Below are positions 10,549 to 19,758 of a stretch of 51,152 bases of DNA, in pieces. The stretch's first letter is position 1. The number at the start of each line of letters is the position of its first letter. A program made the translations under genes and the position numbers. The stretch lies in the NCBI GenBank assembly GCA_025201865.1, contig MU602783.1, positions 2,528-53,679 of the forward strand, read 5' to 3'. The notes beneath the pieces were generated by a model that saw only the letters and a list, made by a program, of their open reading frames with translations, searched no databases and was not told where the DNA came from. The DNA is from Ramicandelaber brevisporus. Taxonomy: Eukaryota > Kickxellomycota > Ramicandelaberales > Ramicandelaberaceae.

Positions 10549-11502
10549 TCAAAAGGGAAACAGGGTGCCAAACGGGACATGCTGAATGATTGGGAACTTG
10601 TCGAGGACTTCGCCTTTGAACATCTTGAGCAGACCAGAGTTGATTTTGGTCCAGGTTGGGATATGCGCAATGTCATTCAGCACTGGAGAATGCTCAAAGA
10701 AGGGGCCAGTCTTGGTGACATGAATGTGGGCAATGCCCGCCATGAATAGATTGCTCTCCGCCATCTGCACAGCCATATCCTTGCTGAGAATCACTGATGG
10801 CTTCAAGTCATCTGCGCGTCCAATCATCTGTGAACTGCCAAAGTAGAATGGCAAGAACTGGTAGTCATCGAGACCCCACACGCCATGACTCCCTGCAGGC
10901 TCGAGCCGATATGTCCGCTGCAGCTTTCGTGCAACATTAAGATAGCGGGCAAAGACATGCAAAACTATACTGGCAAACTCATCCTGGCCATATGCGCCAA
11001 TCTTGGCAAGGCAGAGCAAGAAGATGGCAAATGACATTTCATGGCCAGTTCCATAGTCAATTCTGGTGGAGTTCCCAAACGATCCAGCAAAATACGTTTC
11101 AAGCTCGACCCATACTGCATCGTCTATATTCGGCAGCACGGCAGCTTCTTCCTGGCCAAATGTCTGCCGAGTGAGTTCAATGCACGGCTCGGTATGTTTG
11201 CGAACCAAGCCAGAGGTGCGTTCCTGAAGCCTTGCCTGCCAGTCCCTAAACGCTGGACTGCCAAACCGACCACTAACTGCTGTTGTAGGAATATCATCAA
11301 TCCAGCCGTCAACCGTGTCAAGCAGTGCGGTCAGATGCCGCGCTGTATCGGTGGCTGGCACATCTTCAACCGCCTTCGATTGCACAGCGAGGTTGAGGGC
11401 CTCCAGAAAGGCAACCAGCTCCATCCGGCCAGCCGATCTTCCCCACTGAGCCATGTCATCCGCAGTCAACACGCGTCGTCTAGGTGCAGCTGCAGTGGCC
11501 AT
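10549..11502 (-). CDS. PP2A phosphatase activator PTPA (Rrd/Ypa family peptidyl-prolyl isomerase)
   Basis: A 317-residue PTPA family protein, near the usual 310-390 residues. Family features in order include WxxS-type N-terminal helices (MAQWGRSAGRMELVAFLEAL), YGTGHEMSFAIFLLCLAKIG near residue 150, the DDYQFLPFYFGSSQ segment, and the C-terminal HVPFGTLFPF. PTPA promotes ATP- and Mg-dependent activation of the PP2A catalytic subunit. The protein ends at the FGTLFPF block with no C-terminal extension, which looks more like Rrd2 than Rrd1, but that choice is weak. It converges on the septin gene with only 68 bp between stops. The leader just upstream of its ATG contains a GAAAA pentamer run. Confidence 0.92.
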   Translation of the reverse strand: MATAAAPRRRVLTADDMAQWGRSAGRMELVAFLEALNLAVQSKAVEDVPATDTARHLTALLDTVDGWIDDIPTTAVSGRFGSPAFRDWQARLQERTSGLVRKHTEPCIELTRQTFGQEEAAVLPNIDDAVWVELETYFAGSFGNSTRIDYGTGHEMSFAIFLLCLAKIGAYGQDEFASIVLHVFARYLNVARKLQRTYRLEPAGSHGVWGLDDYQFLPFYFGSSQMIGRADDLKPSVILSKDMAVQMAESNLFMAGIAHIHVTKTGPFFEHSPVLNDIAHIPTWTKINSGLLKMFKGEVLDKFPIIQHVPFGTLFPF

Positions 11503-11517
11503 CTCTTAGCTAGTGGA

Positions 11518-11552
11518 AAGGAAAGGAAAGAAAAGAAAAGAAAAGAAAAGGC
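11518..11552. repeat. GAAAA/GAAAG pentanucleotide run
   Basis: Purine-rich tandem pentamers directly upstream of the PTPA start codon (leader side, minus strand). Confidence 0.75.
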
Positions 11553-11598
11553 AAAGTATTGAAAACGTTGAGAGTAAGAAAGCAGAAGGTTAAAGAGG

Positions 11599-11793
11599 TT
11601 ATACAGGCGTGGAGTTGATGATCGCTTGGAGACGCTCGGCGAACCTATCCTTGTCAGCTGGCCGTCCCAGGGCACGGACAGTGTCAGTGTGGACACGAAG
11701 AACCTGCTGCAAGACATCTCGACTGGGCATTGTGAGCTTCTGGCTTTCGCCCACGCCGGGCATGCCAGCCATAAGGCTTGCTGGACTTGTCAT
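11599..11793 (-). CDS. Small 64-residue protein of unknown function
   Basis: A short minus-strand gene with ATG at 11793 and TAA at 11599. The protein starts MTSPASLMAGMPGVGESQKL; its second half is helical and basic, with the phrase MPSRDVLQQVLRVHTDTVRA, then GRPADKDRF. The spacing of Arg and Leu vaguely recalls small mitochondrial assembly factors of the LYR type, but the LYR tripeptide is absent, so this is not a call. It lies 96 bp upstream of PTPA on the same strand. In-frame codons continue upstream without an ATG and look like leader. Composition and isolation in a gap suggest a real gene; function unknown. Confidence 0.5.
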   Translation of the reverse strand: MTSPASLMAGMPGVGESQKLTMPSRDVLQQVLRVHTDTVRALGRPADKDRFAERLQAIINSTPV

Positions 11794-12079
11794 CTCAACG
11801 TAGTGCTTTGTTTCTTTGTTTCTTTTTTTTGCTTTATCGTTCTTGTTTACTGAGCTCAATCTCCTTACTTGTTTTGTGAGTCGCCGCCTCTGCCGCCTCT
11901 GACGCCGCTGTGGAAGCTGATTGTTGCTGTTGTTGCTGTTGCTGTTACTCCTTCGCTCCTTCGCTCCTTATCGTTGATCGCCTGTTCTTCTTGCTCTTCT
12001 CTCAGCAGCCACAAGAACAGAACAGAACAGCAACGGCCTTAGCGACCTTGACGAACAACAGATAGAGATTAACCCAGCA

Positions 12080-13204
12080 ATGTCGCAACAGCGTGTCTCG
12101 AGTGCCACCTATCACCAGCATAACGAAAAGTCGGCAGAGACTGCCCGGCCGAGCCAGCAGCTTGCGACGAACTGGTTTGGCGAGACATTTGGCGGAACCA
12201 ACTGGCGGTTCTTTGGTGGTCGCCTTGTCACTGGCAACCATCCAATTCCGTTCCTTATTGCTCTGTCGTTGATTGTTGGACCAGTTACACTGTTCTCTGT
12301 GTTTGAATGCCCACATTTGTACGAGCGGTATGGCGCTGCACCGGTTGTTATCTTTGCGTACATGGTCGCGCTATGCTTAGCATCAATGTTCAAAGCATCG
12401 TTCACTGATCCTGGTATTCTTCCACGAAACCTCGATGCGTGGGCGCCGTATGAACATCTGAAACAGGAAGGTATTGCCTACCGCATGAGCTGGACACTGG
12501 ATGATCCGCTCTACACTCCTCCGCCGCCGCCACCTCGTCATGTGCAGGTGAACGGCACATCTGTTGCACTGAAATACTGCGTCACGTGCCGCATTTATCG
12601 ACCGCCGAGATGCACTCATTGCAAGTACTGTGACAACTGCGTCGACATGACTGACCATCATTGCATCTGGCTATTCCAGTGTGTTGGCAAGCGCAACTAT
12701 CGCTATTTCTTTGCATTCGTGATTACCGCCACCGTTCTGGGCATTTACACCGCTGTATTTTCTGCCTTGCACATTGTTGATCAATATCACGAGGGCATTG
12801 CAACTGCCACCCACCGCGCCTCTCATTCCATCGTTGGAAGCCGTGGAATTGGGTACTACTCTGTTGGTTCAGCAGTTGCAGCGCGACCAGTTAGCCTCTT
12901 GTTGTCGATCTATGGTGTATTGATTGCCATTGTGCTGGGCGGAATGTCAAGCTGTCATCTATTCCTGGTGGCTAACAACATGACTACCTATGAGTATATC
13001 CGCTCCAATGGCCATAACCGTGAATATCAGAACCCATTCAACCAGCGTCGCGGCATTTTGTCATTCTGGGGCAATCTGGTTGAGATCCTCTGCCGCCCGC
13101 AGCCGGATTCATACATTGATTGGCGCGGAGGCAAGCTACCGTCTCCACACCAAACGTCATCACACGGAGTGTCACAAAGGCCAGTTTCTTCTTCTGGCAT
13201 GTAA
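12080..13204 (+). CDS. DHHC-type protein S-palmitoyltransferase, Erf2-like
   Basis: A 374-residue integral membrane enzyme that transfers palmitate to cysteines of target proteins. Two membrane segments (about 57-76 and 86-107), a cytosolic Cys-rich domain, then two more (about 210-232 and 270-298). The Cys-rich domain has CVTC (167-170), then CTHCKYCDNC (178-187) and DHHC (192-195), with Cys195 the acyl-accepting residue. The TTxE motif is present (302-305, TTYE), followed by NPF as in Erf2. The block after DHHC reads IWLFQCVGKRNYRYF, whereas the family normally has PWVxNCIGxxNYxxF: Pro is Ile and the Asn before Cys201 is Gln. Length and the proline-rich loop (147-152) fit the Erf2/DHHC9 group, which in yeast acts on Ras with Erf4. 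Confidence 0.9.
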   Translation: MSQQRVSSATYHQHNEKSAETARPSQQLATNWFGETFGGTNWRFFGGRLVTGNHPIPFLIALSLIVGPVTLFSVFECPHLYERYGAAPVVIFAYMVALCLASMFKASFTDPGILPRNLDAWAPYEHLKQEGIAYRMSWTLDDPLYTPPPPPPRHVQVNGTSVALKYCVTCRIYRPPRCTHCKYCDNCVDMTDHHCIWLFQCVGKRNYRYFFAFVITATVLGIYTAVFSALHIVDQYHEGIATATHRASHSIVGSRGIGYYSVGSAVAARPVSLLLSIYGVLIAIVLGGMSSCHLFLVANNMTTYEYIRSNGHNREYQNPFNQRRGILSFWGNLVEILCRPQPDSYIDWRGGKLPSPHQTSSHGVSQRPVSSSGM

Positions 13205-13373
13205 TTTTAGTCAAGAGTTATCCCTTCTTTAAAAGTAATAAATAAAAGTAATAAAAGTAAAAGCAATAATAGAAATAGAGAATTAAACCATATGATTAAA
13301 AGAGAAGGAGAAAAAGAAAAGGGAAGGAAAAGAATAGTAAGGATTGTAAGGATACTAAGGAAGCCAACTAGGA
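13205..13373. other. A-rich convergent spacer
   Basis: 169 bp of A/G-rich sequence with several AATAAA-like hexamers (13239-13262) between the stops of the DHHC and coiled-coil genes. It probably carries both polyadenylation regions. Confidence 0.5.
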
Positions 13374-15535
13374 TTAATTAGAAGGAGTTGTGCTATTATT
13401 GCCTCCGAATAGACTCATACGGCGGAATGCTCCACCAAAGATGCCGGATGCACGGGAGCCTCGACCATCGGCATCCACAGCGGTTGCAGCAGAAGCTAAA
13501 GTCGGCGACTGGGGCTGTGATGTAATGCCATGTGCAGATGATGATGACGATGATGGTGTCGCTTGATCACCAGTAGTCGAGTCTAACGATGTGAACTGGA
13601 ATCCAAACACACCTCCTTGGCGACGATTCAATGAGTTATCGGCCTGTGCATTGGATGAGGCAGTTGGCATTGGATGATCAAATGTAGTGGATGGAGACTG
13701 ATGAACGCTCATTGAGTGATGACGACGTACTCCAAGACGTTTGCTTGACCCAGGCGATGGCGGCTGCTGATCAGTCGTTACCTGCTGCTGCGGTTGCTGT
13801 GGAATGTGCGGAGAGTTGTTTGCTGGTTTCTCTGCAGCTGTTAATGGTGAGCGGAACAACAGAGAGAATCTACTTGTGGTTGTGGATGATGGTGGTTGAA
13901 GTGCAGGTGGTGCTGGATTAGTCGCTTTATTGTTGGTGCTGTTTAATGTCATTTTTGAGGCTCTTTTACCCGGACGACTATCAAAGTCATGAGAAAGAAC
14001 TTCTTCCAGACCACCTTTACTTAGCAAAATGCGCGACAGAATCTTGTTGATATAAAGCGACAATGCCTTATTTTCATCTTTCAATCCGCGGCATTCGGCT
14101 TGCAATGTACGAATATCATTACGAAGCTGAATCTCTGCCAATGGATCGAATGTTGACGTTGCATTGCTATTGCTATTATTTTTAGAATCTGTATTCTGCT
14201 GCGTATCTGCTCTATTTAATTCTGCAGCCAGATTGAGTCCACCTCCCATTTGCTGCTGTTCGTCAAGCTCAATTGGATTTACACCATCCGACGATAATGC
14301 TCGAGGACTACCAATGTTGTTATCATCATTATTATCGCCATTATTGATATTATTTTCAGCATCATCGCCAATTAAATCATCAGATTCAGTGCTGTTTCTT
14401 AATTCGTTCTTCAATCTAAATCCACCAGAAACTGTACTTTCATGTAATAATATTTGATACGATTCATTATCCTCCATAAGTGTCTCATTAACCTGTCTTA
14501 AATCGCGCACTTCATTCTCCAACAGCTCAATCCGTCTACTCTGTTCATCACAGCGTGTGGTGCTTGTGCGCAGCGAAGACTGAGTACCTCCGAGTTCCAC
14601 TCTAAGATCCTTAATCAACTGCTCTTGAGTGTGGATTGTACGGGCTGATATCAGCACTCGGCGCTCGAGCTCACTGACTCCAGATGAATTTCCCTCATCG
14701 CCAGAGTTAATAGATGCATCTGTGCCAGTCTGATCCTGCCCATCTCCACCAATTCCGCCAAGTGTATTCCCAATAATCACTGGCGTAAATGTAGATGCCC
14801 GACTCGGTGCACGTGAATGTCCATGTCCATGTCCATAGATGCTAGCACGGCTCGATGCTGGCGACTCGCTGCCTCCGCCAAGCACATCGGCTGCAATAGT
14901 TGGAGACTGTGGTCCAGAAATAGTGGCGCGTCTTGCCAAAGTCTGCTGTCTCTGTATCTGCGCATTGAGTTCTGATTCACGCCGAGCCCATCCACTTCGC
15001 TCCTTCTCGAAATTCGATGCCTCTAATTGTGCCTTGCGTGATAGATCCAAGCGCGCTCTCTGCTGACTCGCCAAATCTCGGCGCAAATCCGCCATTGTTC
15101 TCTCGGCATCAAAGAATTGTCGCTCAAATCTCTCCTGTGCGTTGCGAGCTTCGGCTGCTTCAGCTTGAGCCAGTCTCAATCGCTTCGTCAATGTCTCCGA
15201 TTCACGAAGCATTTCACTATTCTGTTCCTGTAGCGTCGCATTTTGACTAGCAAGCTATATGGATCAATCAATCAATCAATCATTCATTCATTCATTCATT
15301 CAAGTATAGTGGGTAGAGTGGTTGAAAAGGGCCATGTCAGTTGTGTTGTTCAAGAAGAAGAGCAATTGTCAAGGCTGTCAGCTAGCTAGTGCCTTGCCTG
15401 TAATGAGATGTACATGTGTATAAACATCTCTCTCTCTCACTCTTTCTCCCCTCAGTGACATACTTTTGAGTTCTGGAGGTGAGCAGCGTCAAGCTCCTGC
15501 TGGAGCTGAGCTATCAGCTTGCCGTCTGCTGCCAT
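13374..15535 (-). CDS. Coiled-coil protein resembling fungal septation-upregulated (Uds1-type) proteins
   Basis: A 650-residue protein from two exons: 15535-15464 (24 codons, MAADGKLIAQLQQELDAAHL) and 15254-13374. The intron (15463-15255) has a GTATGT donor and a CATATAG acceptor; both exons join in phase 0 and continue a heptad pattern. Coiled coil covers about residues 1-100 and 190-270, separated by a Ser/Gly-rich linker. Around residue 400 is a conserved-looking helix ENKALSLYINKILSRILLSK followed by LEEVL, a phrase I associate with fungal coiled-coil proteins annotated as up-regulated during septation. The rest is disordered Ser/Pro/Gln, ending in FGGAFRRMSLFGGN. It probably has a cytoskeletal or cell-division role; the family name is from memory and needs a profile search. 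Confidence 0.65.
15264..15303. repeat. (ATCA)n/(TTCA)n tetranucleotide repeat in the coiled-coil gene intron
   Basis: Tandem AATC units change to ATTC units within the 209-bp intron. Confidence 0.9.
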
Positions 15536-15839
15536 CGCGATTGCTTTCAAAAGAAAAAACGAAAATCAGCTTCTGGTAGTGAGTGAGTGGGGGCAATCTA
15601 TCAAACACAAAAAGCAAACAGAGAAGGACGCCCTCTGTCAAACACGGTTCCTCTTTCTCTTTCTCTTCCGCCTCCTCCGCCCCTCCCTTCCAGCCTATCA
15701 CAATTCTCAGCATTGGCTGTAAACACACACATCCACCAAGCAGAGTGTGTAGCTATTCATCAGTCAACTCGGCAAAGAAGCAACACTTGCTCAAGCTCTA
15801 CAAGTGCAGAAAGATATATTGTGTATGCACAGATAATCA
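15536..15839. other. Upstream region of the coiled-coil gene, up to the gap
   Basis: 304 bp with a pyrimidine-rich stretch (about 15645-15690). No gene was recognised. It probably contains the coiled-coil gene leader and promoter; sequence beyond 15839 is unknown. Confidence 0.4.
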
Positions 15840-16144
15840 NNNNNNNNNNNNNNNNNNNNNNNNNNNNNNNNNNNNNNNNNNNNNNNNNNNNNNNNNNNNN
15901 NNNNNNNNNNNNNNNNNNNNNNNNNNNNNNNNNNNNNNNNNNNNNNNNNNNNNNNNNNNNNNNNNNNNNNNNNNNNNNNNNNNNNNNNNNNNNNNNNNNN
16001 NNNNNNNNNNNNNNNNNNNNNNNNNNNNNNNNNNNNNNNNNNNNNNNNNNNNNNNNNNNNNNNNNNNNNNNNNNNNNNNNNNNNNNNNNNNNNNNNNNNN
16101 NNNNNNNNNNNNNNNNNNNNNNNNNNNNNNNNNNNNNNNNNNNN
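15840..16144. other. Assembly gap (run of N)
   Basis: 305 undetermined bases. Any feature across it cannot be judged. Confidence 1.
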
Positions 16145-16771
16145 CACATTCCGAACCAGTTCCATTTGCACCTTCCTTCACCGATTAGTTGCTGAGTGCA
16201 TTTGGGAGACCAAGTTCATTTGTTAATGAGATCCGACAACGAACAAGTGAATAGACTCATCCTGAACCTGGTATGCAATCTTCACTTCACTTCACTTCAT
16301 TTTGCTTCGCAAGCATCTAAACTCTTCCAACTCTTATGTGCCTTCCTCTCACGAACTCATGAACTCCCTCTCTCTCTTCCATCGAGTAACACATCATACC
16401 ATGATCCGTCAATAATTGCCCCGTTGTATACACATACTCATGTATACTGGCTTACTCATCATCGAGATATACGCACAAAATACTGATGATTTTCAGTTAG
16501 TTTCAATTTTGTAACTTTGATTTTGTATTTTTTTGTATTTTCTTTGTAATTTTTTTGTAATATTTTTTTGTTATTTTTCTTCCAATTTTCCACATTCGAT
16601 CACGCGCGGATTTATGATTTTTTTTTTGCAAGCGAGGCGCACAAAAACACACACAGGCAGATCTCCAAAAAAGCAGCACCAGTCCAAGTCAGCAATACGC
16701 CGCCTGTGTCGATCTGGGCTTGTTGATCCTTCCTTTCCTCGCCTTGAACAAACGCAAAAAAGCACACCGAC
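16145..16771. other. Region between the gap and uS7
   Basis: 627 bp without a recognised gene. A TTCAC repeat lies at about 16282-16300 and a T-rich block at 16505-16630. It most likely holds the uS7 promoter and leader. An ATG at 16226 followed by 15 codons and a GTATGC could be a mini-exon or a leader frame, but no downstream partner exon was found. Confidence 0.4.
16505..16630 (+). promoter_or_regulatory. T-rich tract upstream of the uS7 gene
   Basis: A block of repeated T runs with TTTTTGTA units about 140-265 bp upstream of the uS7 start codon. Poly(dT) tracts upstream of ribosomal protein genes are common in fungi and help keep promoters nucleosome-free. The assignment rests on position and composition only. 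Confidence 0.35.
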
Positions 16772-17377
16772 ATGTCGCTCCCTCAGGAAATCTTGGCTGC
16801 TGAGCCAAACGCCGCCCCAAAGCTCTTCGGCAAGTGGGACTTCGAGAGCATCGAGGTTAAGGACACCTCGCTCCTTGACTACATTCAGGTCTCTCGCCCA
16901 ACCTACCTGCCGCACACTGCCGGCCGCTTTGCCGTGAAGAAGTTCCGCAAGGCTCAGTGCCCAGTCGTCGAGCGTCTTACCAACTCGCTCATGATGCACG
17001 GCCGCAACAACGGCAAGAAGCTCATGGCCACCCGCATCGTGAAGCACGCCTTCGAGATCATCAACCTGCTCACCGACCAGAACCCGATCCAGGTTCTCGT
17101 TGATGCCATCACCAACACCGGCCCACGTGAAGACTCCACCCGTATCGGTTCCGCTGGTACTGCCCGTCGCCAGGCCGTCGATGTGTCCCCACTCCGCCGT
17201 GTCAACCAGTCGATCCACCTCATGACCACTGGTACCCGCGAGGCTGCTTTCCGCAACATGAAGACCATCGCTGAATGCCTTGCTGATGAGCTCATCAACG
17301 CCGCCAAGGGTTCCTCCAACTCCTACGCCATCAAGAAGAAGGACGAGCTCGAGCGTGTCGCCAAGGGTAACCGTTAA
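16772..17377 (+). CDS. RPS5: 40S ribosomal protein S5 (uS7)
   Basis: A 201-residue protein, close to the usual 190-225 for eukaryotic S5. It contains [20 protein letters not shown], the [20 protein letters not shown] segment and [20 protein letters not shown], typical of uS7, and ends in a basic tail VAKGNR. It binds 18S rRNA in the head of the small subunit near the mRNA exit and E site. Codon use is strongly C-ended like uS14, consistent with very high expression. No intron is needed in the coding sequence. Confidence 0.97.
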   Translation: MSLPQEILAAEPNAAPKLFGKWDFESIEVKDTSLLDYIQVSRPTYLPHTAGRFAVKKFRKAQCPVVERLTNSLMMHGRNNGKKLMATRIVKHAFEIINLLTDQNPIQVLVDAITNTGPREDSTRIGSAGTARRQAVDVSPLRRVNQSIHLMTTGTREAAFRNMKTIAECLADELINAAKGSSNSYAIKKKDELERVAKGNR

Positions 17378-17873
17378 TACATTACACTTGTTTTCAATCA
17401 AAAATTGTGCTTTGGAAACTCCATACTTTTTTTCATGTAGAGGTGTCATCCTTTTATTCGCTTGCAGAGACTAATATTGCGGCGGCAATGGTAACAATGC
17501 ATCGACCAGCTGTGTAGTTGTGTAGCTACGTAGCTGAGTAGCTGTACCGAACATCCACTTCTCCAGAGAGTGCTGTTGTCAGTGTGTATTCTGCCAATAA
17601 GGTTGAGCCAGATCCTTCACATTGATTTTTTTCTCTTTACAGGCGCCACGTCACGGCAGCACAGAGAAGTGGACTGTTTTCTCTTCTCTTCGCTGTTGTA
17701 GTTGCTGTTGTCGTCGTGGTTCAAAAACAACTTGCAACTCTTGGCCCGCACTGCTTTCCTCCGTAAGGTTTGACTCTTGATACCTCCAATCTCCACAGGT
17801 TGACTTTTTGTTTCTTCTTCCCTCTTCCCTCTTCCCTCTTCCCTCCTAGCAGCACATTGACACGACAGACAGC
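17378..17873. other. Spacer between uS7 and the DnaJ/TPR gene
   Basis: 496 bp. It holds a GTAGCT-rich imperfect repeat (about 17512-17545) and a CCCTCTT tandem run (about 17818-17846) just before the DnaJ start. A good acceptor-like sequence (TTTTTTTCTCTTTACAG, ending near 17641) might belong to a 5' leader intron, but no donor could be assigned. No gene was seen. Confidence 0.4.
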
Positions 17874-19619
17874 ATGCGTCTAGGGTATCTAGTCTGCCAG
17901 CTTGCGGCCATCGTCTCCTCAGCATCGACGCTGGCTGCCTCCGAAGCCAACCCCGGCACTGGGCCATCTCCAGTCGAGAAGGTTGCTGCGCATTTGGCAG
18001 CTGGAACAGAGCATCTGCTCGCTCGTCGCTACTCGGCTGCCATCAACGAGTTTGACCGTGCGCTGGACATTGAGCCGGACAGCTTCCGCGCCTACTTCCA
18101 GCGGGCCACCGCGCAGCTTTCGCTCGGTCGCCGCAATCTTGCGCTGAGCGACTACTCAAGCGCATTGCATATTGAGCCCAACAAGTCTGGAGCGAGATTG
18201 CAGCGTGCCCGCCTTCATGCCGGCGACGGTGACTTTGACAGCGCTCTCGAGGACTTGACATCCATCGAGACCGTCAAATCCGACAGCAATGATGATGCCA
18301 ACAGCGAGCTGCAGAAGGACTTGCCCGCTGCTCGCGAGCTTGCCACCAAGATTCGCAGTGCAAAGTCAGCCATATCATCTGCACAGAAGGCACGGGATTC
18401 AGCCAACTGGTCTGAGTGCATTGATCACGCTAGCAAAGCTCTCCGCCTCGCTTCTTACTCTGCCGACCTCCATGTTCTGCGCGGTGAATGCTCTCTCGCC
18501 GCTGGCCGCGCGGAGGGTGCTACGACTGACTTTGCTCGCGCAGCCACTCTCCGTCCGACCACGGCACTTGAGCTGATGCAGACTCTCGGCTTGTTGTATT
18601 TCTACTCATTGGACAACTTCGACCGCGCCACTTCCTATCTCAAGCAATGTCTATACAGCGATCCAGAACACAGAGGCTGCAAACGAACCCTGCGGACGCT
18701 CAAGAACACAAAGAAGGACATTGATCGGGTCTCCGGATACGTCGAGAAGAAGATGTGGCACTCGTCCATCAAGGGCATCACCAAGCCTCCATCTGCCGAT
18801 TCTCAGTCTCTATTCCAAAGCATCCAAGCCAGCGTTGACGATCTCATCAAAGATAGATTCCCCGGCCTAGCAACAGCATCAGCATCATCATCATCATCAC
18901 CCAGTGCCAAGGTTCCAAAGAGGCTAGCTGGTCGTCTCGCCAAGCTGGCGTGTCGGGCATACGCAGGTCAGTCAAAACGGGCAGAGACACTTGAATGGTG
19001 TTCGCTCGCTTTGGTAGAACTCCCCGAGGATGCTGGCTCTCTGTATCGCCATGGCGAAGCACTACTTGAAGTCGGCGACGACATCGATGGCGCTGTACGG
19101 GATCTCTCCAAGGCGCATGAATTGACACAGGGACATCCACAGAACCATCGCATTGCCGAGCTTCTTCAAAAGGCACTAAGGCTCCAGAACGTTCGCAAAC
19201 AGCGTGACTATTACAAGATCCTGGGTGTTTCGCGCGACGCTTCTCAGCGCGACATCAAGAAAGCGTACCGCTCCATGGCTCAACAGTGGCATCCTGATAC
19301 ATACCGCGGCGAGCTGAGCGCAGAAGAAGTCACCAAGAAGATGGCTGAGATCAACGATGCGTACGCCGTGCTGAGCGATGAAGAGAAGAAGCAGCAATAC
19401 GACATGGGCAGCGATCCAAACGATCCAATGGGTGGTCGCGGCGGTCCAGGCGGAGGTGGCGGCTTCCCGTTCGGCCACGGTGGCGGCGGCGGTGGATTCC
19501 CATTCGGCAATGGCGGCTCCTTCCAGTTTGTGTTCCCTGGAGGTGGCGGTCCAGGTGGAGGTGGCGGTTTCCCGTTTGGCAGTCAAGAAGGCAGTGGCTT
19601 CAGATTCCACTTCAATTAA
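17874..19619 (+). CDS. ER-type TPR and J-domain co-chaperone (DNAJC3/p58IPK-like)
   Basis: A 581-residue protein with a hydrophobic signal peptide at 1-21 ([21 protein letters not shown]), a long run of TPR-like helices (about 38-430; for example [20 protein letters not shown]) and a J domain at about 445-510 ([20 protein letters not shown], with HPD at 473-475). The layout matches DNAJC3, which delivers misfolded ER clients to BiP through its TPR part and stimulates its ATPase through the J domain. The tail (about 515-581) is Gly/Phe-rich with repeated GGGGFPFG units and ends FRFHFN; there is no KDEL/HDEL retention signal. The start is the first in-frame ATG and gives a full signal peptide. 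Confidence 0.88.
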   Translation: MRLGYLVCQLAAIVSSASTLAASEANPGTGPSPVEKVAAHLAAGTEHLLARRYSAAINEFDRALDIEPDSFRAYFQRATAQLSLGRRNLALSDYSSALHIEPNKSGARLQRARLHAGDGDFDSALEDLTSIETVKSDSNDDANSELQKDLPAARELATKIRSAKSAISSAQKARDSANWSECIDHASKALRLASYSADLHVLRGECSLAAGRAEGATTDFARAATLRPTTALELMQTLGLLYFYSLDNFDRATSYLKQCLYSDPEHRGCKRTLRTLKNTKKDIDRVSGYVEKKMWHSSIKGITKPPSADSQSLFQSIQASVDDLIKDRFPGLATASASSSSSPSAKVPKRLAGRLAKLACRAYAGQSKRAETLEWCSLALVELPEDAGSLYRHGEALLEVGDDIDGAVRDLSKAHELTQGHPQNHRIAELLQKALRLQNVRKQRDYYKILGVSRDASQRDIKKAYRSMAQQWHPDTYRGELSAEEVTKKMAEINDAYAVLSDEEKKQQYDMGSDPNDPMGGRGGPGGGGGFPFGHGGGGGGFPFGNGGSFQFVFPGGGGPGGGGGFPFGSQEGSGFRFHFN

Positions 19620-19635
19620 TTTTATTTCACTCAGA

Positions 19636-19715
19636 AATGGCTTTCTAACTCTAACTCTGACTCTAACTCTACCTCAAGCTCTAGCTCAAACTCTAGCTCA
19701 AACTCTAAACTAAAC
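19636..19715. repeat. CTCTAA/CTCAAA hexanucleotide repeats
   Basis: An imperfect array of six-base AACTCT-like units in the 139-bp spacer between the DnaJ/TPR stop and the Arp3 stop. Confidence 0.75.
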
Positions 19716-19758
19716 GAAATACATCAAATCAAGTAATTAATCACAGTTTAATAACGCG

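Noticed and set aside
16226-16270. ATG plus 15 codons followed by GTATGC, a possible mini first exon
   Set aside because: No downstream exon with matching phase before the uS7 start; likely leader sequence or chance. RNA data would decide.
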